Below, piece by piece: positions 5,862 to 7,919 of a DNA stretch of 7,919 bases (position 1 is the first letter of the stretch; each line of letters opens with the position of its first letter). The stretch lies in assembly GCA_948616425.1 (NCBI GenBank), contig CAPGBJ010000037.1:1-7919 (forward strand). The letters run 5' to 3'. Origin of the DNA: an uncultured Oscillospiraceae bacterium (lineage in GTDB: Bacteria; Bacillota; Clostridia; Oscillospirales; Oscillospiraceae). Both the position numbers and the translations under genes were made by a program. The notes under the pieces were generated by a model. It saw nothing but the letters and a program-made list of their open reading frames with translations. It did not search any database and was not told the DNA's origin.

Positions 5862-5926
5862 CCCGCTCTGTCCTTAAAGAAGCTCTGCTATCTTTATAGC
5901 CAGAACAAACGAGAGGAGGAGCGGGA
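5861..5926 (+). other. Possible ribosome-site-masking pairing before the glycosyltransferase
   Basis: TCCCGCTC (5861-5868) is perfectly complementary to GAGCGGGA (5919-5926), which covers the 3' end of the ribosome site GAGGAGGAG (5913-5921) and the bases up to the start codon. It could hold translation down in transcripts from P1. A transcript starting near 5901 would lack the left arm. The 50-base loop makes the pairing tentative. Confidence 0.35.
5913..5921 (+). promoter_or_regulatory. Ribosome binding site of the glycosyltransferase gene
   Basis: GAGGAGGAG lies 6 bases before the ATG at 5928 and fixes the start. Confidence 0.8.
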
Positions 5927-5927
5927 C

Positions 5928-7172
5928 ATGGATTGGCTGTTTCCTGCCGCGCTGGCCCTTACGGGCACTATGGGAGTATTGATGTCGTTATGGGGGATGT
6001 GGTACTTAGTCTCTGGGATAGCTTGTATCAAAAAGCCCTTGGACTATGGGGTCCATCCAGCCCAGACGAGATTTGCTATTTTAATTGCTGCCCGGAATGA
6101 GGAATTGGTGATTGGCCCTTTGATTAACAGCCTGCTCACCCAAAACTATCCGGAACAGCTGTATGATATTTGGGTGATTCCCAACAATTGCACCGACAAT
6201 ACTGCGCTAGCAGCCCAGAACTTTGGGGCAAACGTGTTGGAGTGTACCGTTCCAGTAAAGAGTAAGGGGGAGGTACTCCGCTTTGCTTACAACCACCTTC
6301 GTGGCAGGGGTTATGACGCCTGGCTAGTTTTCGATGCGGACAATGTGGTGGATTCCCGTTTTCTAGCGGAAATGAATAGTGCCAGACTGGCCGGGGTTCA
6401 GGCGGCCCAGGGTTATCGGGACAGTAAGAATCCCTATGATTCAGCGGTATCTGGCTGTTCTTCCATCTACTATTGGATGATGGACCGTTTTCACAACGGG
6501 GGCAAGGCCGGACTGGGTCTGTCAGCTATGATTGGGGGCACTGGTTTTATGGTCACCCAGCGGCTGCTGGACAAGCTGGGCGGCTGGTGTACCGAAACAA
6601 TTAGCGAAGATCTGGAGATTACGGTCCAAACCGTTTTGGCCGGTGAACGGGTTGCCTATGTGCCCAAGGCCATCACCTATGATGAACAGCCCCTTACCTG
6701 GGAACAGTCTATCAAACAGCGCCGCCGATGGACCAGTGGTACGCTCCAGGTAGCCCAGACTTATATGACTGCACTGGGGGCGGCCCATCTAAAGCGCCCC
6801 AGGTTAGCGCTCTTTGACTTTGAGGTCACCCTTTTGCTGCCAGCCTACCAGTTGTCTGCCCTGGTGGGACTGATCTGCACGGCGTTCACGGCCTCTTTCG
6901 GAGGAAAGACGCTTTTTCAAGCCTTGATATTGGGGCTTGCAGGGGCCTGCGGCAACATTGCTTGGGCGGCCCTCACTGCCACCATCGCTGCTGGGATTGT
7001 GATTACAATGGAGGGCAAGTGGAATCGCAGGCTGTGGAAGGGCCTGTCCACCTACTGGCTGTTCCTCCTCACTTGGCTGCCTATTACAGCCGTCAGCTTT
7101 TGGAAGAAAACTACCGTTTGGGAGGAAATCCGCCATACTCGCGCCATGACTGCTCAGCTGCCAGGGCGGTGA
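5928..7172 (+). CDS. Membrane family 2 glycosyltransferase, processive type (PgaC/BcsA-like core)
   Basis: This 414-residue integral membrane enzyme should transfer sugars from a nucleotide-sugar donor to a growing polysaccharide or lipid acceptor. It begins with a hydrophobic helix (about 5-32). A GT-A domain (about 47-285) has all processive-enzyme motifs: ILIAARNEE (51-59), D90 in NNCTDNT, the metal-binding FDADN (D136, D138), the catalytic-base region SEDLE (E227-D228), and QRRRW (264-268), the QxxRW motif of cellulose, chitin, hyaluronan and poly-GlcNAc synthases. About three or four further hydrophobic segments (about 297-392) complete the channel-like C-terminus, ending in a short basic tail. 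Length is close to PgaC/IcaA (about 410). No deacetylase, cyclic-di-GMP domain or export partner is adjacent, so the polymer is unknown and a glycolipid product is possible. It stands alone between a complex leader region and a strong terminator. Confidence 0.9.
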   Translation: MDWLFPAALALTGTMGVLMSLWGMWYLVSGIACIKKPLDYGVHPAQTRFAILIAARNEELVIGPLINSLLTQNYPEQLYDIWVIPNNCTDNTALAAQNFGANVLECTVPVKSKGEVLRFAYNHLRGRGYDAWLVFDADNVVDSRFLAEMNSARLAGVQAAQGYRDSKNPYDSAVSGCSSIYYWMMDRFHNGGKAGLGLSAMIGGTGFMVTQRLLDKLGGWCTETISEDLEITVQTVLAGERVAYVPKAITYDEQPLTWEQSIKQRRRWTSGTLQVAQTYMTALGAAHLKRPRLALFDFEVTLLLPAYQLSALVGLICTAFTASFGGKTLFQALILGLAGACGNIAWAALTATIAAGIVITMEGKWNRRLWKGLSTYWLFLLTWLPITAVSFWKKTTVWEEIRHTRAMTAQLPGR

Positions 7173-7236
7173 GAGGGCGTGTGTCGGTAGACATTTGATG
7201 CTGGTCCGTCTCTATGGAAGGCACAATTGGCAAAGG

Positions 7237-7266
7237 AAAATGCCGCCCTGCTGGGGGCGGCATTTT
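7237..7266. terminator. Bidirectional rho-independent terminator between convergent genes
   Basis: AAAATGCCGCCC (7237-7248) and GGGCGGCATTTT (7255-7266) form a perfect 12-bp stem with a 6-base loop. The A-run on the left and T-run on the right give a U-tract on either strand. It follows the glycosyltransferase stop (7172) on the plus strand and the flavodiiron stop (7270) directly on the minus strand, so it serves both. Confidence 0.9.
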
Positions 7267-7269
7267 GTA

Positions 7270-7919
7270 CTACTGTATCGGCTCGAAGTCGGAAGCTGGA
7301 CGGCGGCAGATGGGGCAGACATAGTCCTGGGGAAGGGTGTCACTCTCGTAGATAAAGCCACAAATTTTGCAGACAAATCCTTTTGGCTTATCCTGTGCGG
7401 GGGCGATTTCTACAGTAGGTTCCTCCCCCTTAACGGATGTGGCAAGAACTCTGGCCAAAACGTCCAATTCGTCATCTTGGTCTGGAGTGAGGGCGGATTT
7501 GAGGGTGAGAGGGGCCTCGATCAGTTCCATATTCTTCATACCGCCCAGAATTTCAGCCATCAGCTTGCCGCTGGCAGGGGCCCAGGAACCGTTCTGGATG
7601 AGAGCTACCTTCCGGTTTTGCAGGTTGTGGTGGGCCAGGTCTCGGAGCAGGTGCTCCATGGGGTCAAAGATGCCGTTATTGAACGTGGGGGCGGCGAAGA
7701 CGATGTGGCTGTATTTGAAACAGTCGGACAACACATGGGAGTAGTGGGTCGCCGATACGTCGTGCATTTCTACAGGAATGCCCAGTTCGACCAGGCGGCA
7801 GGCCAGAATGTTGGCGGCGGTCTCGGTATGACCATAGATGGAGGCAAAGGGAATCAGCACCCCCGGCACCTCCGGCTCATAGGAGGCCCACTTCACATAC
7901 CGGTCGATAATTTGGCTGA
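7270..7919 (-). CDS. Flavodiiron protein, C-terminal part: flavodoxin plus short rubredoxin domain (N-terminus outside window)
   Basis: The frame is open to the window edge: IIDRYVKWASYEPE precedes the GTG at 7896, so that codon is internal and this is the end of a longer gene (about 215 residues visible). Reading from that GTG as residue 1, the flavodoxin domain (about 12-155) has the FMN-phosphate loop SIYGHTE (19-25), APTFNNGIFDPM and QNGSW. IIDRYxxWA before it is the linker usual between the beta-lactamase-like diiron domain and flavodoxin in FprA/NorV-type enzymes. A rubredoxin-like domain ends the protein (C176-x2-C179, C194-x2-C197), binding one FeS4 iron. These soluble enzymes reduce O2 to water or NO to N2O in anaerobes; the fused rubredoxin should pass electrons to FMN. 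The rubredoxin is shortened between its cysteine pairs (14 residues), like rubrerythrin tails. The diiron ligands cannot be checked here. Confidence 0.9.
   Translation of the reverse strand, partial: SQIIDRYVKWASYEPEVPGVLIPFASIYGHTETAANILACRLVELGIPVEMHDVSATHYSHVLSDCFKYSHIVFAAPTFNNGIFDPMEHLLRDLAHHNLQNRKVALIQNGSWAPASGKLMAEILGGMKNMELIEAPLTLKSALTPDQDDELDVLARVLATSVKGEEPTVEIAPAQDKPKGFVCKICGFIYESDTLPQDYVCPICRRPASDFEPIQ

Noticed and set aside
7367..7744. Plus-strand frame of 125 codons
   Set aside because: It is antisense to the flavodiiron gene, whose FMN and rubredoxin motifs are unmistakable.
7896..7896. GTG at 7896 as the true start of a 208-residue flavodoxin-rubredoxin protein
   Set aside because: The frame stays open upstream with IIDRY, matching the linker of full-length flavodiiron proteins, and no ribosome site precedes the GTG.
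1..7919. CRISPR array, insertion sequence, prophage, tRNA, or a new defence system
   Set aside because: I found no spaced direct repeats, transposase or phage motifs, cloverleaf sequences or unexplained gene cluster; all sizeable genes belong to recognisable families.

Overview
The window looks like chromosomal DNA from a spore-forming anaerobic Firmicute, most likely a Clostridia member close to Oscillospiraceae. The inference rests on several points: moderately high GC, strong AGGAGG ribosome sites, a LysM-GH18 spore-type hydrolase paired with an amidase, a DUF4349 lipoprotein, a TipA-type MerR regulator, and a flavodiiron protein fused to rubredoxin. The genus is not resolved. Most of it reads as ordinary core or semi-core genome. 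I see no mobile element, CRISPR array, tRNA, rRNA or obvious defence system.

Layout. (1) Positions 1-1969, minus strand: two cell-wall hydrolase genes in an apparent operon, an Amidase_3-SH3 protein followed by a LysM-LysM-GH18 protein that runs off the left edge. Neither has a signal peptide. A sigma-K-like (mother-cell) promoter precedes the amidase, so the pair is probably made late in sporulation. (2) Positions 2021-3130, plus strand: a DUF4349 lipoprotein behind a TGCAAC-N16-CGTC promoter of the ECF sigma type. The -35 elements of this promoter and the divergent sigma-K-like promoter overlap. (3) Positions 3152-3994: an autoregulated-looking MerR/TipAS regulator with a 19-bp promoter spacer holding a perfect dyad, ended by a hairpin. 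(4) Positions 4020-5740: a SulP-STAS anion transporter with its own sigma-A promoter. (5) Positions 5737-7172: a processive-type family 2 glycosyltransferase behind a 187-base leader region. That region holds a sigma-A-like promoter, a possible 10-codon ORF, OmpR/PmrA-like direct repeats and an 8-bp pairing next to the ribosome site. (6) Positions 7237-7266: a bidirectional terminator. (7) Positions 7270-7919, minus strand: the C-terminal half of a flavodiiron protein with a shortened rubredoxin domain, running off the right edge.

The genes do not form one pathway. The common theme is envelope and stress: spore or mother-cell wall hydrolysis, an ECF-controlled envelope lipoprotein, a drug-sensing regulator, an anion transporter, a membrane polysaccharide synthase and an O2/NO-detoxifying enzyme. 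The most interesting material is regulatory: the overlapping divergent promoters near 2020, the possible TipAL/TipAS-like internal start in the MerR gene, and the leader region before the glycosyltransferase.
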